Origin: MVYY01 sp012517575
Lineage (GTDB): Bacteria > Bacteroidota > Bacteroidia > Bacteroidales > Paludibacteraceae
Direction of reading: 5' to 3'
Length of the DNA stretch: 64,000 bases
Assembly: GCA_031629035.1 (NCBI GenBank)
Contig: JAVLUG010000007.1
Coordinates: 62,001-126,000 of the forward strand
The position numbers and the translations under genes are program-made. Positions 8,411-16,212 of the stretch are shown here, piece after piece (the first letter of the stretch is position 1; every line of letters begins with the position of its first letter). The notes under the pieces are model-generated. The model was not told the DNA's origin. It worked only from the letters and a program-made list of their open reading frames with translations, and did no database searches.

Positions 8411-9838
8411 TTATTGAATTGTCGATTTTGCTCTTTTCCGGTCGAGTTGTTCGGTTATTTCCTTAACTTTTTTGTCGGAAAGCGGATAAAACAACATTCC
8501 TACAAATGCCAATAAACTGCAAAGAGCCGGAAACAAGCTGATCATCAGTCGCTCACCGAAAATGGTTTCAGCAGCTTGTTGTGCAGCATGCGGATTGTAA
8601 TTGAAAATTGCCAAAATCCAACCACTCAAAGCTGCGCCTAACGCCCAACCCAATTTTTGGGACATGGAAGAAGACGAGAAAATCAATCCCGTGGCACGTC
8701 GTCCTGTAGTCAGTTCCTGGTGATCGACAATATCGGCAAACATTGACCAAAGCAGCGGCAGCACATATCCGGCGAAAATAGAAGTAAAAAATTGCAAAAT
8801 AAGAATCAGGGTAACGTTATTTGGAACCAAATAAAATCCCGTGCTCAAAATTCCCGCCATCAAAATGGAAATCATATACGTCCTCTTTTTGCCGTATTTA
8901 GCAGAAACGGCCGGTGCGGCCATTACTCCAATCAGATTGGCTGCCTGTCCGACAAGGAAATAAATGGTTGTCATGTCCCATCCGGTACCGGCCATTCGAT
9001 AATTCACCTGAACATAATCGCGAAAATAGTAAATCGCCACGCTGTCGCGTATGGCATTGAAAAGCAAAGCTGCCAATCCTGTTCCGATAAGAATCCACCA
9101 CGGTGAATTGTGAAACAGATTCTTCAAATCCTGTTTGACGGAAACATTTTCTTCGGTTTCAATTTGCGTTACCCGTTCTTTTGTCCAACTAAAGCACAGC
9201 AAAAACAAAACGACACACACAACACCTATTGTACCAACACCTAAAACCCATCCCGTAGGGTTGGTGCTAATTGAATTTTCTGTTGTTTTTATAATGGTTT
9301 CCCCTCCAAAATGTCCGGCATAAAAATCAACCAACGGTTGCAGCAGCATAAACGTAACAAAACTGCCGATAAATGCAAACGACATTCGGTAGGAAGAAAG
9401 TGAATTGCGTTCAATCGGATTTGAAGTTATCGACCCCAACAAGGACGCATAAGGTACATTAATCAGCGAATACACAATCATCATCAACGAATATGTTATG
9501 TATGCGTAAACTAATTTGCCCGTCTGGCCGAAATCGGGAGTGTAAAATGTGATAACACCCATCACGGCAAAAGGAATGGCAAACCAAAGCAAGTATGGGC
9601 GATATTTTCCCCAACGGGTTTTGGTGCGGTCGCTCATTATGCCCACAAATATATCGAAAAACGAATCCCACAAACGAGCCACCAAAAACATTGTTCCGGC
9701 AGCTGCAGCCGTTATTCCAAAAACATCGGTATAAAAAAACAGCGAATACATTCCGAAAATCTTCCAAAACATGGAAGAGGCTGCATCACCAAATCCGTAG
9801 CCAATTTTTTCCTTTAATCTGATTTTTTCTGTAGACAT
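8411..9838 (-). CDS. GPH-family sugar:cation symporter
   Basis: 475 residues with about 12 transmembrane segments. The N-terminus EKIGYGFGDAASSMFW and the loop FDIFVGIMSDRTKTRWGKYR are signatures of the glycoside-pentoside-hexuronide (GPH/MFS_2) symporters. It lies in the inner membrane and would import a disaccharide with Na+ or H+. Position between a GH5 gene and the 2-epimerase gene makes mannobiose the likely cargo, as in other Bacteroidetes mannan loci (inference). Stop to next start is 46 bp. Transported sugar cannot be read from the sequence. Confidence 0.93.
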   Translation of the reverse strand: MSTEKIRLKEKIGYGFGDAASSMFWKIFGMYSLFFYTDVFGITAAAAGTMFLVARLWDSFFDIFVGIMSDRTKTRWGKYRPYLLWFAIPFAVMGVITFYTPDFGQTGKLVYAYITYSLMMIVYSLINVPYASLLGSITSNPIERNSLSSYRMSFAFIGSFVTFMLLQPLVDFYAGHFGGETIIKTTENSISTNPTGWVLGVGTIGVVCVVLFLLCFSWTKERVTQIETEENVSVKQDLKNLFHNSPWWILIGTGLAALLFNAIRDSVAIYYFRDYVQVNYRMAGTGWDMTTIYFLVGQAANLIGVMAAPAVSAKYGKKRTYMISILMAGILSTGFYLVPNNVTLILILQFFTSIFAGYVLPLLWSMFADIVDHQELTTGRRATGLIFSSSSMSQKLGWALGAALSGWILAIFNYNPHAAQQAAETIFGERLMISLFPALCSLLAFVGMLFYPLSDKKVKEITEQLDRKRAKSTIQ

Positions 9839-9853
9839 TCTTTTGTTTTTGCT

Positions 9854-10915
9854 TTAATTTATGATTTGTGCAGCAGGCATGGCATCTTTTGTCAGCGCAT
9901 TGACCAATTGCGTTCGATAGGTTTTAGTTTGCGGATCATAAATGCCGAAACTCGAATTCCATTCCCAGTACGCCCAACTGAATTCCTGCTGTTCGAACCA
10001 TCGGGAAAGAAACCGTGTCCATCTTACCCGAGAATCCATATCTGCTTTGGAATAAGCTCCAAATTCACCGATATATATGGGGATATTTTTTGATTTTGAC
10101 AAGGCTATGGCTGCCTGAAATTCATCAATTACCGCTTGTCGTTCGGCTTGTGTGTCGTTCCATTTTGTCCCCAGCCAGGCATCGGAACCGGCTACCCATT
10201 CAGCTCCCTGATGTGTGAACTGAAAAGGATTATAGTAATGTATCGTTAGAATCAAACGATTATCATTCGGCACAATGGTAAGCGACTTTAATGCCGAGGT
10301 GCCGCCCCATTCGGCAACACCGAGCAGAACGCAACGTTGAGGATTCGTTTCACGGATAACTCTCAGTGCATCCCGGTAATAGTCGTTCCAAAGTCCGGCG
10401 GTAAGTTTGTCGTGTGGTTCATTTAATATTTCAAACACCAAACTGTCAGGATAATCCTTGAAATATTCCGAAATCTGTTTCCATTGCGATAAGAAACGAG
10501 CTTTTTGTCCTTGCGGATCGGCCATTAGGTCGTTATGATGGTGCATATTGATAATAATGTGCAATTTGTTTTTCAATGCAGCGTCAACAACCGATTTTAT
10601 CGTATTCAGAAATTCAGGGTAAATGGTGTAGGGTGGTGTGCTCATGCTGCGGTCGTCTCTTTCCCATTTGATTGGCACACGAACATGCGTAAATCCCAAT
10701 TCGGCAATTTTCCTGAAATCGTCTGCATCGAAAGGCGACTGCCACGACTGATCGGCTTCAAACGTGTTGCCGATGTTTATCCCGCGTCCCAGTCGCTGAT
10801 TCATTTCTGTGGCAGTTGCCCAATGTTTTTCAGGAGCAGGTTCTGAATTTGATTTGGCGCAACTAATTAAAATAGAAATTGTAAAAAAACACAAGGAAAT
10901 ATTGAATGTTTTCAT
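9854..10915 (-). CDS. GH5 (GH5_25-like) endoglucanase/mannanase lipoprotein
   Basis: 353 residues. The lipoprotein signal has Cys19 in SILISCAK. The catalytic domain opens with RLGRGINIGNTFEAD, has INMHHHNDLM, acid/base Glu166 in VFEILNEPHDKLT, IHYYNPFQFTHQGAEWV, and nucleophile Glu284 in IYIGEFGAYSKADMDSR. The blocks closely resemble the Thermotoga Cel5A type (GH5_25), a group with members active on both beta-glucans and beta-mannans. That dual activity fits a glucomannan-directed locus. It differs clearly from the other GH5 in this operon, so the two are not recent duplicates. Subfamily placement is by motif memory only. Confidence 0.88.
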   Translation of the reverse strand: MKTFNISLCFFTISILISCAKSNSEPAPEKHWATATEMNQRLGRGINIGNTFEADQSWQSPFDADDFRKIAELGFTHVRVPIKWERDDRSMSTPPYTIYPEFLNTIKSVVDAALKNKLHIIINMHHHNDLMADPQGQKARFLSQWKQISEYFKDYPDSLVFEILNEPHDKLTAGLWNDYYRDALRVIRETNPQRCVLLGVAEWGGTSALKSLTIVPNDNRLILTIHYYNPFQFTHQGAEWVAGSDAWLGTKWNDTQAERQAVIDEFQAAIALSKSKNIPIYIGEFGAYSKADMDSRVRWTRFLSRWFEQQEFSWAYWEWNSSFGIYDPQTKTYRTQLVNALTKDAMPAAQIIN

Positions 10916-10977
10916 TCTTTTAAAATTTCATGTAATTTAAATGAAAATAATTTAATTTATTGAATATAAAATATTTT

Positions 10978-10995
10978 CTATGACAAAAGTCATAG
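10978..10995 (-). other. Intercistronic hairpin between GH27 and GH5 genes
   Basis: A perfect 7-bp inverted repeat (CTATGAC / GTCATAG, loop of four) in the 138-bp gap between the GH27 stop and the GH5 start. On the minus strand it is followed by an AT-rich run but no clean T-tract, so it looks more like a processing or stability hairpin than a terminator. Confidence 0.35.
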
Positions 10996-11053
10996 TGAAT
11001 ATTCTAAATATTCAAAACACTTGTTTTAAGAATTTGGATTTGAAAAAAATTGC

Positions 11054-12289
11054 CTATTTAGATGGTTTTGTCTGTTTTTGTTTGATTCGAAGACATAAAA
11101 CATCATGCGGTGGTATAGTGATACTGAGGTTCTTTTTTGTGTTTCCAATTTCTTTTTTCTGCCATAAATCCCTGATAACGAATAAATTTTTACCTGTCGT
11201 GTCAAGAGTTTTACCTGATAAATCATCTTTTACACTGAATTTTTTCCAATCAACTAAAATGTTTTTTGGACTTTTACTCCTGTTCAGATAAAATATTGCC
11301 CATTCATTATTTACGAGTGGTTTTATCCAAGTTTCCACACTATCATTAACAGCATAACGAAATCCTTGAATACCAAGTGAATCTTGATTGATGGCAATGA
11401 CTTCTTTATTTGTCAACACGCTTAAAGTTTGTGAGTTCATGTTTCGAAGATCATTACCGGCCATCAGAGGAGCAGCCAGCATTGCCCACATGGAAAAGTG
11501 CGCACGTTCCTCATTATTTGACATTCCGTTCCCAACTTCCAACATATCGGGATCGTTCCAATGATCAGGTCCGGCATATTGACGAAGCCCTTCCTGCATA
11601 TCCAGAATTTGCATGGCTCCCCATGATTTCCATGAACCATAATCCTGAATGCAGTCAAAACAATTATAAATATCGCCTGTAGTTCGCCATAGATGTCCGA
11701 CTTCTTTTCCCCATAACCATGGTTGATTACTTCCCCATTCACAAATACTTAGAACAATTGGTCGTCCGGCTTCTCTAATCGCTCTGCTCATGGTGGTGTA
11801 AGCACCCAATGCATTTAAATTTTCTGTTGAACACCAGTCATATTTCAGGTAATCTACTCCCCATTTTGCATACATTAAGGCATCTTGGTATTCGTGTCCG
11901 CGACTTCCGGGACGCCCGGCACATGTTTTGTCGCCAGCACAAGAATATATTCCAAGTTTAAGTCCTTTGGAATGAATATAATCTGCCAAAGCTTTTATTC
12001 CTGAAGGAAATCTTTGAGGATCAGCTACAATGAAACCTAATGAGTCGCGAGCAATTTGCCAGCAATCGTCAATGACCACATATTGATATCCAGCATCTTT
12101 CATACCCGATACTACCATAGCATCAGCAGTTTCCATGATTAACTTTTCGCTGACATTGCAACCAAATTTATTCCAACTATTCCAGCCCATTGGTGGTGTT
12201 TTTGCCAGACCTTCAAATTTTTGCGCATAAATAGATGGAATAATAAGAAAACTGATAATAAAAAAGAAAATTGAATTAAATTTTTTCAT
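11054..12289 (-). CDS. GH27 alpha-galactosidase
   Basis: The reading frame opens at 12340, but the start at 12289 (MKKFNSIFFFIISFLIIPSIYAQ) gives a clean Sec signal peptide cut near residue 22, so I use it; the protein is 411 residues. GH27 motifs: KTPPMGWNSWNKFGCNV (about 30-46), VIDDCWQ, nucleophile Asp151 in VDYLKYDWCS, and the acid/base region DHWNDPDMLEVGNGMS (Asp246/Asp248). A C-terminal beta-domain of about 90 residues follows. It removes alpha-1,6-galactose from galactomannan. Its presence with GH26 and GH130 in one operon is the best evidence that galactomannan is among the substrates. It lies 137 bp after the GH130 gene. Confidence 0.95.
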   Translation of the reverse strand: MKKFNSIFFFIISFLIIPSIYAQKFEGLAKTPPMGWNSWNKFGCNVSEKLIMETADAMVVSGMKDAGYQYVVIDDCWQIARDSLGFIVADPQRFPSGIKALADYIHSKGLKLGIYSCAGDKTCAGRPGSRGHEYQDALMYAKWGVDYLKYDWCSTENLNALGAYTTMSRAIREAGRPIVLSICEWGSNQPWLWGKEVGHLWRTTGDIYNCFDCIQDYGSWKSWGAMQILDMQEGLRQYAGPDHWNDPDMLEVGNGMSNNEERAHFSMWAMLAAPLMAGNDLRNMNSQTLSVLTNKEVIAINQDSLGIQGFRYAVNDSVETWIKPLVNNEWAIFYLNRSKSPKNILVDWKKFSVKDDLSGKTLDTTGKNLFVIRDLWQKKEIGNTKKNLSITIPPHDVLCLRIKQKQTKPSK

Positions 12290-12426
12290 ACATATTACGA
12301 TTTTAAATATTTTTGATGGAAAGACCCAATAAAAATACACAAGTAATTTGAACGTTCTATTTTTTTTTGTACTTTTTAAATTGTAGAGATTTTTTTTGAT
12401 TTTTATTAATCAATTTAGAGATTTTC

Positions 12427-13593
12427 TTAGTATCCGATTGCTTTATTTTTGGCAATCAATGTTTTTATTTTTTCTACTGATAAGGCTGAACGCAACCCAT
12501 CAGCAGGCGTATTCAAGCAATAATCCACAAGCCTGTCGATGGTAGTAGTTGCCACATGCATGCGTGTATCGGACGATGCATAATAAATGAACACTCTCCC
12601 GTTGTCATCGGCAATCCAGCCATTACTGAATAATACATTGGAGACATCGCCAATGCGTTCTTCTCCCTGAGGTGCCATAAAATATCCACCCGGTGAAGCA
12701 ATCAATTCTGATGGATCGTCGAGCGACGTCATGTATAAATACAAAACATAACGCAAGCCGGCAGCGCAACCTCTCACCCCGTGAGCCAAGTGTAACCAAC
12801 CTTTCGATGTTTTTATCGGAGCCGGTCCTTCTCCGTTTTTCATTTCCTTGATGGTGTGATAATAACGCCGGTCAATTATTTTTTCTTCGGTTATGATGGC
12901 TTTTTCTATGTTATCAACCAATGCCCAGCCAATTCCTCCTCCCGATCCGGCATCAATAAAATTGTCCTGTGGCCGCGTGTAAAGTGCATATTTCCCATTT
13001 ACAAATTCGGGATGCAGGACGACATTTCGTTGTTGACTTTTCGACTTTAAGTCGGGAAGACGTTCCCAATTCTTCAAATCTTTAGTACGGGCGATTCCTG
13101 CACTTGCAGTAGCTGCAGACAAATCGGGATTATTTTTGTCTTTTCTTTCTGCACAAAAAATGCCGTAGATCCAACCATCTTCGTGAGCTGTAAGGCGCAT
13201 ATCGTAATTGTTTGTTGCCGGTTCATCAGTTTCGGGCATGGTAATCGGTTCTTCCCAAAATTTGAAATTATCCATTCCGTTAGGACTTTCGGCAACGGCA
13301 AAAAATGATTTCCTGTCCACACCTTCCACTCTTGTTACCAGCAGGTACTTATCGTGCCATTTAATAGCGCCTGAATTCATTACGGCATTCATCCCAATTC
13401 TTTCCAGCAGAAATGGATTGGTCTTTTCATTCAAATCGTAACGCCAAGCTATTGGAATGTGTGCTGCCGTTAAAATCGGATTTTGATAGCGTTGAAACCA
13501 GCCGTTGCTCTCTTTAATGGGCATGTTTACTTTGGAAATCAATTCTTGTTGATTTTCAAACAATTTTTTCACTTGTTCTTGATATGGGTTCAT
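12427..13593 (-). CDS. GH130 4-O-beta-mannosyl-glucose phosphorylase
   Basis: The reading frame runs to 13737, but that extension overlaps the GH26 gene and looks non-coding. The ATG at 13593 (MNPYQEQVKKLF) gives 388 residues, the usual GH130_1 length. With this start the proposed catalytic acid falls at Asp131 in NNYDMRLTAHEDG, the same number as in the characterised Bacteroides fragilis enzyme, which supports the start. Other blocks are NPILTAAHIPIAWRYD and NSGAIKWHDKYLLVTRVEG. No signal peptide, so cytoplasmic. It phosphorolyses mannosyl-beta-1,4-glucose to Man-1-P and glucose, pairing with the 2-epimerase in the same operon. The gap to the upstream GH26 is 16 bp. Confidence 0.94.
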   Translation of the reverse strand: MNPYQEQVKKLFENQQELISKVNMPIKESNGWFQRYQNPILTAAHIPIAWRYDLNEKTNPFLLERIGMNAVMNSGAIKWHDKYLLVTRVEGVDRKSFFAVAESPNGMDNFKFWEEPITMPETDEPATNNYDMRLTAHEDGWIYGIFCAERKDKNNPDLSAATASAGIARTKDLKNWERLPDLKSKSQQRNVVLHPEFVNGKYALYTRPQDNFIDAGSGGGIGWALVDNIEKAIITEEKIIDRRYYHTIKEMKNGEGPAPIKTSKGWLHLAHGVRGCAAGLRYVLYLYMTSLDDPSELIASPGGYFMAPQGEERIGDVSNVLFSNGWIADDNGRVFIYYASSDTRMHVATTTIDRLVDYCLNTPADGLRSALSVEKIKTLIAKNKAIGY

Positions 13594-13609
13594 AACTTTT
13601 TGCTTCAAT

Positions 13610-14749
13610 TTATTTGTATAAATTCGGAATGTCTTTACAAAAAAATGTTTTCGGAGAATGATAAAACTTGATAAAATCTGCGGCTGATTTTTGACCGGGA
13701 TAAGGTGCATAATAATGATTTTCTCTTTCCCTTGCATTTCGCCAAACCATGACGTAGCTTATTGGATATTTTCCCACTATGGGCAGTAAAACGCCGGTCC
13801 ACCAATTGGCAATTGGAATGGCTTCCAGTCCGGTTTCAGTCAAAGCAATGGGTTTATTTCGCTTTTTCCCCTCATCGGTCATAAATGAAAGAATTGTATT
13901 TAACGAATTTTGAAAGGATTCGATTCCTGTTTCGTTGTCGCGGTGATAACCGTCGAGTCCCAAAATATCGACATATTCGTCGCCCGGATAACGTTCCATA
14001 TAAATCTGTCCGGGCCCTTGAATATCGGGAGAATAGGCATAAAGCAAATTATTCACTCCTTTTTCTTGCATAAAATCGACAGTCATTTTCCAAAGTAGCT
14101 GATATTCCTCCGGAGAACAAAGGTCTTTTCCCCACCAGAACCAACTTCCGGTATGTTCGTGCCAGGGACGGAAAACGATCGGTATTTTTGTCCCGTCCTC
14201 CGTTTTCAAAGAATTGAAAAAATCAGCAGCACTTTGCAGCCAACGCAAAAATTTATCGTGATTTTGTCCATCTGGAAGAACGCTTGCAACAGCATTTTCT
14301 CCTTTTTTTACGTCCCATGCGTCACCATTTGTCAGCGGATTATTCATATGCCAACTCATTGTAATCATTCCGCCACGTTGGTATTGACGAATAATTTCCT
14401 GACGGATTTTCTCAAATGATACATTGTCGATATTTTTTTCGTTTCCGAGCTCAATTCTTCCCAAATCGAACCCCATCACGGCCGGATAGTCGCCAACAAC
14501 ACTTTTCACATCCGAACGTCCGTCATCTCCTTCCCAACCAATTCCATACAATGGATCGTCCTGATGGCCAAACATGAATCCTTTTTCTGAAATGACTTTC
14601 AGATTTTTGAGAAGATTTTGGGTTTGGAGAGTTAATGTTTTTATTCTCTCACTCAGATTTATGGTTTTTATATCTGATTGTTGTGAAAAACCATTGATAC
14701 TGATAAATGAGAGCATTATCACAACTATTAGAAAGCGATATTTTTTCAT
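13610..14749 (-). CDS. GH26 endo-beta-1,4-mannanase
   Basis: 379 residues with a Sec signal peptide (MKKYRFLIVVIMLSFISINGFSQ). The catalytic TIM barrel has KGFMFGHQDDPLYG (about 56-69), acid/base Glu198 in FRPWHEHTGSWFWWG, YPGDEYVDILGLDGYH, and nucleophile Glu305 in PIALTETGLE. These are the standard GH26 clan-A signatures. It lacks a lipobox, so it is probably periplasmic and would shorten imported mannooligosaccharides to mannobiose. The second GH26, upstream in the operon, has a lipobox, which suggests a surface/periplasm division of labour (inference). 8 bp separate the two GH26 genes. Confidence 0.95.
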   Translation of the reverse strand: MKKYRFLIVVIMLSFISINGFSQQSDIKTINLSERIKTLTLQTQNLLKNLKVISEKGFMFGHQDDPLYGIGWEGDDGRSDVKSVVGDYPAVMGFDLGRIELGNEKNIDNVSFEKIRQEIIRQYQRGGMITMSWHMNNPLTNGDAWDVKKGENAVASVLPDGQNHDKFLRWLQSAADFFNSLKTEDGTKIPIVFRPWHEHTGSWFWWGKDLCSPEEYQLLWKMTVDFMQEKGVNNLLYAYSPDIQGPGQIYMERYPGDEYVDILGLDGYHRDNETGIESFQNSLNTILSFMTDEGKKRNKPIALTETGLEAIPIANWWTGVLLPIVGKYPISYVMVWRNARERENHYYAPYPGQKSAADFIKFYHSPKTFFCKDIPNLYK

Positions 14750-14757
14750 ATTTAAAA

Positions 14758-16107
14758 TTATTTTAAGTCAGGCATTTGATCACGAGTTATAACGTGAGAA
14801 TTATTCATTACGGTTCGCCAATAGGCAGCACCATTTTGAGAATCATCTCGCGTATAATTACCATACCATGGCATAAACCAAAGCCAAGTATCACCTTTTT
14901 GGAACATTAAATCAGGATCGGGAATACCGCCACATTCCGAAAGTGCAATCATTTTTCTGCTTGAAACGATAGCTTTCACTTTATTGAATTCCGTCCATTG
15001 CGAATCGTGAATATTGGTTGTCGGATACAAATCCCGTCCTACAATATCAACGTATTCATCCCCCGGATACCAGTCGGCATCATTCCCTTCGGAAGTCCAC
15101 ACCCAGATCAGGTTATCCAAATGATGATAGTTAGTCATTCTATCGAACATTAATTTCCAAAGTAATTTAAACGGAGCAGCTCCTTTAGCTCCCCACCAAA
15201 ACCATCCGCCGGCAGCTTCATGCAAAGGCCTCCAAATTACAGGTATATTTTTGGATTTCAATGTGTTGAGATAACTTGAAATTGTATCGATATTTTTTAT
15301 CATCAATTTGTACTCGGCTGAATTTTCGTCGGAGATTTTACTAACATCGAAAAGTGTTTGATCCGATTTACTTCCATAATAAAAAGCGTATTGATCTGCT
15401 ACGCCGCTGTTTGCAGGCACATTCCAATGCCACATGGCAGCTACAAGTCCTCCAGCTTTCCACCAATTTTCCACTACACTTGTATTGCTATAATCAATCC
15501 AGTTGGATGGTGAAAAAACAAAATGGATAAAATCAAAACAATTCAATGCTGGATATTTGCCTGTTTGTGCATAAACCCAATTGGCTTCTTCGGTATTCCA
15601 ATTGACATTTGCCATTGTGCCTGAAATGGTTTTCGATCCGTAAGTTTGCTTTAAAAAGTTCATAACATTTTGTGCTTGAGGAGAAAAAATTCTTTCAGGT
15701 GGCGTATATGTACTAAAAGTCAATTTTATTTCTGTCGGTAAATAAATTCCTGTTGGTCCTTTGATCGTATTTGCAGGAATTATTAACTCGTAAATTGTCC
15801 CTTCTTTCAATTCCGGTAAAATAATCTGTAAATCTTTTTGAATTCCCGGCCGAATATCAGTTAATGTATTTCCATTTAAGGTAATATTATAAGGAGTTTT
15901 TAATGTTACATTAACATCAAAAATCAGAACAATTTCCTTAGTATAGATTGAAACATTTGTTTCACCATTTTCAGGAGTGGACGAAATAAATATAGGAGCA
16001 GAAATTTCAGAAATACTGTCATTTGAGTTTTTACAGGAATAAAAAAATATTAAGACTAATAGAATAATAAAATTACAATGTATGACAGCAAAATTTCTAC
16101 AGACCAT
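14758..16107 (-). CDS. GH26 mannanase lipoprotein with N-terminal Ig-like domain
   Basis: The frame opens at 16188, but that start sits inside the terminator-like hairpin at 16146-16195. The ATG at 16107 gives 449 residues and a good lipoprotein signal with Cys25 in LIFFYSCKN. Residues about 37-135 form an Ig-like (Big_5 type) domain (ISSTPENGETNVSIYTKEIV and following). The GH26 domain spans about 143-449, with acid/base Glu297 in IWRPLHEAAGGWFWWG, EYVDIVGRDLYP and nucleophile Glu391 in MIALSECGG. This is the likely surface endo-mannanase that makes the oligosaccharides bound by SusD. It is the first enzyme gene after the sus block, 105 bp beyond the preceding stop. Confidence 0.93.
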   Translation of the reverse strand: MVCRNFAVIHCNFIILLVLIFFYSCKNSNDSISEISAPIFISSTPENGETNVSIYTKEIVLIFDVNVTLKTPYNITLNGNTLTDIRPGIQKDLQIILPELKEGTIYELIIPANTIKGPTGIYLPTEIKLTFSTYTPPERIFSPQAQNVMNFLKQTYGSKTISGTMANVNWNTEEANWVYAQTGKYPALNCFDFIHFVFSPSNWIDYSNTSVVENWWKAGGLVAAMWHWNVPANSGVADQYAFYYGSKSDQTLFDVSKISDENSAEYKLMIKNIDTISSYLNTLKSKNIPVIWRPLHEAAGGWFWWGAKGAAPFKLLWKLMFDRMTNYHHLDNLIWVWTSEGNDADWYPGDEYVDIVGRDLYPTTNIHDSQWTEFNKVKAIVSSRKMIALSECGGIPDPDLMFQKGDTWLWFMPWYGNYTRDDSQNGAAYWRTVMNNSHVITRDQMPDLK

Positions 16108-16140
16108 TTTTTTATGATAAATAAATATTCCGAAGATGCA

Positions 16141-16195
16141 ATAAAAAAGAGGATGTCTAAGAAATGAAAGTTTATTATTATTTGACATCCTCTTT
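16141..16195 (-). terminator. Intra-operon terminator-like hairpin between sus genes and enzyme genes
   Basis: A perfect 12-bp inverted repeat (AAAGAGGATGTC at 16146-16157 with GACATCCTCTTT at 16184-16195, loop 26 nt). Read on the minus strand it ends in a T-rich run (CTCTTTTTTAT), so it has the form of a rho-independent terminator. It starts 18 nt after the stop of the last glycan-binding protein gene and 39 nt before the chosen GH26 start. No Bacteroidetes promoter motif was seen between the hairpin and the GH26 gene, so it probably allows partial read-through. Confidence 0.8.
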
Positions 16196-16212
16196 CCAGT
16201 GATTATTTTTTT

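Noticed and set aside
13594..13737. An N-terminal extension of the GH130 gene
   Set aside because: It overlaps the end of the GH26 gene and spoils the match of Asp131 numbering; the ATG at 13593 gives the family length.
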